From contig JAIUYB010000117.1 in assembly GCA_020216625.1 (NCBI GenBank), positions 1 through 6,949 on the forward strand: a stretch of DNA of 6,949 bases, given 5' to 3'. Under the pieces are notes generated by a model. The model did not search any database, was not told where the DNA came from, and saw only the letters and a program-made list of their open reading frames with translations. This document shows, in pieces, positions 6,092 through 6,949 of the stretch (positions within the stretch are counted from its first letter, which is position 1; every line of letters starts with the position of its first letter). The position numbers were made by a program, and so were the translations under genes. Source of the stretch: Desulfarculus sp. GTDB taxonomy: Bacteria; Desulfobacterota; Desulfarculia; Desulfarculales; Desulfarculaceae.

Positions 6092-6095
6092 CAAA
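6067..6095. promoter_or_regulatory. 29-bp near-palindrome, probable shared operator
   Basis: The arms TTTGATT (6067-6073) and AATCAAA (6089-6095) are exact inverted copies. Moving inward, four more pairs match (6075-6078 with 6084-6087), as does one at the centre (6080 with 6082), so 12 of 14 positions pair around 6081. It covers the TATAAT of the plus-strand promoter and the TATAAA of the minus-strand distal promoter. It is the most AT-rich spot in the region. The spacing is not that of a standard Fur/PerR 7-1-7 box, although TTATAAT resembles a PerR half-site. A metal- or redox-sensing repressor is a reasonable guess, but which one cannot be told. Confidence 0.5.
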
Positions 6096-6111
6096 CCATC
6101 TCGGGAGTCAA
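6084..6111 (-). promoter_or_regulatory. Candidate distal sigma70 promoter of the permease pair
   Basis: On the minus strand TTGACT (6106-6111, 5 of 6) and TATAAA (6084-6089, 5 of 6) are separated by 16 bp, the best -35/-10 pair in the window. Transcription would begin near 6077, giving a leader of about 165 nt before the first permease. The -35 overlaps the ribosome site of the divergent ATPase gene, and the -10 lies within the palindrome. Confidence 0.5.
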
Positions 6112-6114
6112 CCG

Positions 6115-6949
6115 ATGATCGGCAGATTTTCCAAGCTCGGGGCCTACCAGGAGCTTTTCAACCTTAAGCGGTTCCGGTGGTGCCTGCTGGGCGGGGCGCT
6201 GGCCCTGGCCTCCTTCGGCTGGCAATGGTCGGCGACCGCCCCGGTCTGGCCGGGGCTGGTTTTGGCCCTGGCCGCGGCGGCCCTCAACGGCGCGCCCATC
6301 GTCTGGGAGGCCCTCCAGGGCCTGTGGGCCCGCCGGGTGAACGTGGACGAGCTGGTGAGCCTGGCCATTCTGGCCTCGCTTTTTCAGGGCGAGTTCCTCA
6401 CCGCCGCCACCATCGGTTTCATCATGACCCTGGGTTCGTTGATCGAACAGGCCATCAGCCAGTCGGCCCGGCGCTCGATCCAGGCCCTGGCCCGGATGAC
6501 CCCCGCGGAGGCCACCCGGCTGACCGCCGACGGCCCCCGGGTGGTGCCGGTGGCCAGCGTGGTCATCGGCGACCTCCTGCTGGTCAAGCCCGGGGAGCGG
6601 GTGCCGGTGGATGGGGTTATTCTCTCGGGCGTCAGCGCGTTGGACGAGTCATCCCTCACCGGCGAGTCCATCCCCCGCACTCGCCGGCCCGGCGACCCGG
6701 TCTTGGCCGGCAGCTTGAACTACAACGGCGTCATCGAGATAAGGGCCACCCAGGTGGGCGACGACACCGCCCTGGGTCGGGTGGTGCGCCTGGTCACTGA
6801 GGCCGAGACCCACAAGCCCCGCGCGGCCCGTTTGGTGGACCGCTACGCCCGGTGGTTCACCCCCCTGGTCCTGGCCTGCGCCGGTCTGGCCTGGTGGCTG
6901 AGCGGCGAGGCCGGGCGGGCGGTGGCGGTGCTGGTGGCCGGCTGTCCCT
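6115..6949 (+). CDS. Heavy-metal P1B-type (CPx) P-type ATPase, N-terminal part
   Basis: The first 278 codons of an ATP-driven metal exporter are present; the 3' end lies beyond the window. Four membrane segments come first (about 22-37, 43-59, 78-95, 96-112; VNVDELVSLAILASLFQGEF is the typical third). They are followed by the actuator domain (about 120-230) with the dephosphorylation motif TGES at 182-185 in DESSLTGES and the upstream KPGERVPVDGVI. Two more membrane segments begin at about 249. The last codons read AGCP, the start of the CPx motif in the ion path. The following codon begins with T, which allows CPC (zinc/cadmium and copper pumps) and excludes CPH. No N-terminal HMA metal-binding domain or CxxC is present; the only cysteines are at 23, 255 and 277. 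Zn/Cd/Pb export is the best guess, but the specificity residues of the last membrane segments are not visible. The ATG at 6115 has GGGAG 7 nt upstream (6103-6107). It is divergent from the permease operon. Confidence 0.92.
   Translation, partial: MIGRFSKLGAYQELFNLKRFRWCLLGGALALASFGWQWSATAPVWPGLVLALAAAALNGAPIVWEALQGLWARRVNVDELVSLAILASLFQGEFLTAATIGFIMTLGSLIEQAISQSARRSIQALARMTPAEATRLTADGPRVVPVASVVIGDLLLVKPGERVPVDGVILSGVSALDESSLTGESIPRTRRPGDPVLAGSLNYNGVIEIRATQVGDDTALGRVVRLVTEAETHKPRAARLVDRYARWFTPLVLACAGLAWWLSGEAGRAVAVLVAGCP

Noticed and set aside
5909..6094. A 61-codon minus-strand frame through the divergent control region
   Set aside because: Its ATG lies in the AT-rich palindrome with no ribosome site, and most of the frame would lie upstream of the proximal promoter. 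Only its last 18 codons are mentioned, as a weak leader-peptide idea.
6067..6095. Fur or PerR box
   Set aside because: One half resembles a PerR half-site (TTATAAT), but the arms are not in the 7-1-7 arrangement, so no named regulator is assigned.
6177..6800. A 207-codon plus-strand frame at the right end
   Set aside because: It is an out-of-frame shadow of the P-type ATPase, whose true frame (from 6115) carries TGES and CP motifs.

Overview
The window is GC-rich, coding-dense bacterial DNA with GCC/CTG/CGC-heavy codon use, and it is broken only by short AT-rich spots at regulatory positions. The gene set suggests an anaerobic, high-GC Gram-negative bacterium, possibly from the former deltaproteobacteria (Desulfarculales- or Desulfovibrio-like). 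The evidence is a two-gene Fe-S assembly operon of the archaeal/anaerobe type, YbhS/YbhR-like ABC-2 permeases, a Tat signal peptide and a GC-hairpin intergenic element. The lineage is an inference; no marker gene is present.

Layout. (1) Bases 1-1252, minus strand: the first 26 codons of a Tat-exported protein (1-79, running off the window) lie 66 nt downstream of a complete 368-residue GluR0-type ligand-gated potassium channel (146-1252). (2) Bases 1451-3429, plus strand: sufC and sufB overlap by 22 nt and form a minimal SufBC (SUF-like minimal system) scaffold/ATPase pair, with a candidate sigma70 promoter at 1357-1385. Its 3' flank (3435-3532) is a compact set of stem-loops in which one C-rich segment can pair either upstream or downstream. 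(3) Bases 3648-5912, minus strand: two tandem ABC-2 permeases 3 nt apart, with no ATPase or membrane-fusion subunit beside them. (4) Bases 5913-6114: a divergent control region with an AT-rich near-palindrome that covers the -10 hexamers of candidate promoters on both strands. (5) Bases 6115-6949, plus strand: the first 278 codons of a CPx (P1B) heavy-metal P-type ATPase, cut by the window edge inside its CPx motif.

How the genes may work together. SufC and SufB would form one ATP-driven Fe-S scaffold. The two permeases would form a heterodimeric membrane exporter that must borrow its ATPase from elsewhere. The shared palindrome makes joint control of the exporter and the metal pump plausible. 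The channel appears to be a separate amino-acid-sensing K+ channel unit, possibly co-transcribed with the Tat-exported protein.

Most notable: the GluR0-like receptor channel with its ligand residues and K+ filter intact, the shared divergent operator/promoter at 6067-6111, and the alternative-pairing hairpin cluster after sufB. No clearly novel multi-gene system could be demonstrated. No tRNA, rRNA, CRISPR array or insertion sequence was seen, and no stretch over 300 bases lacks a gene.
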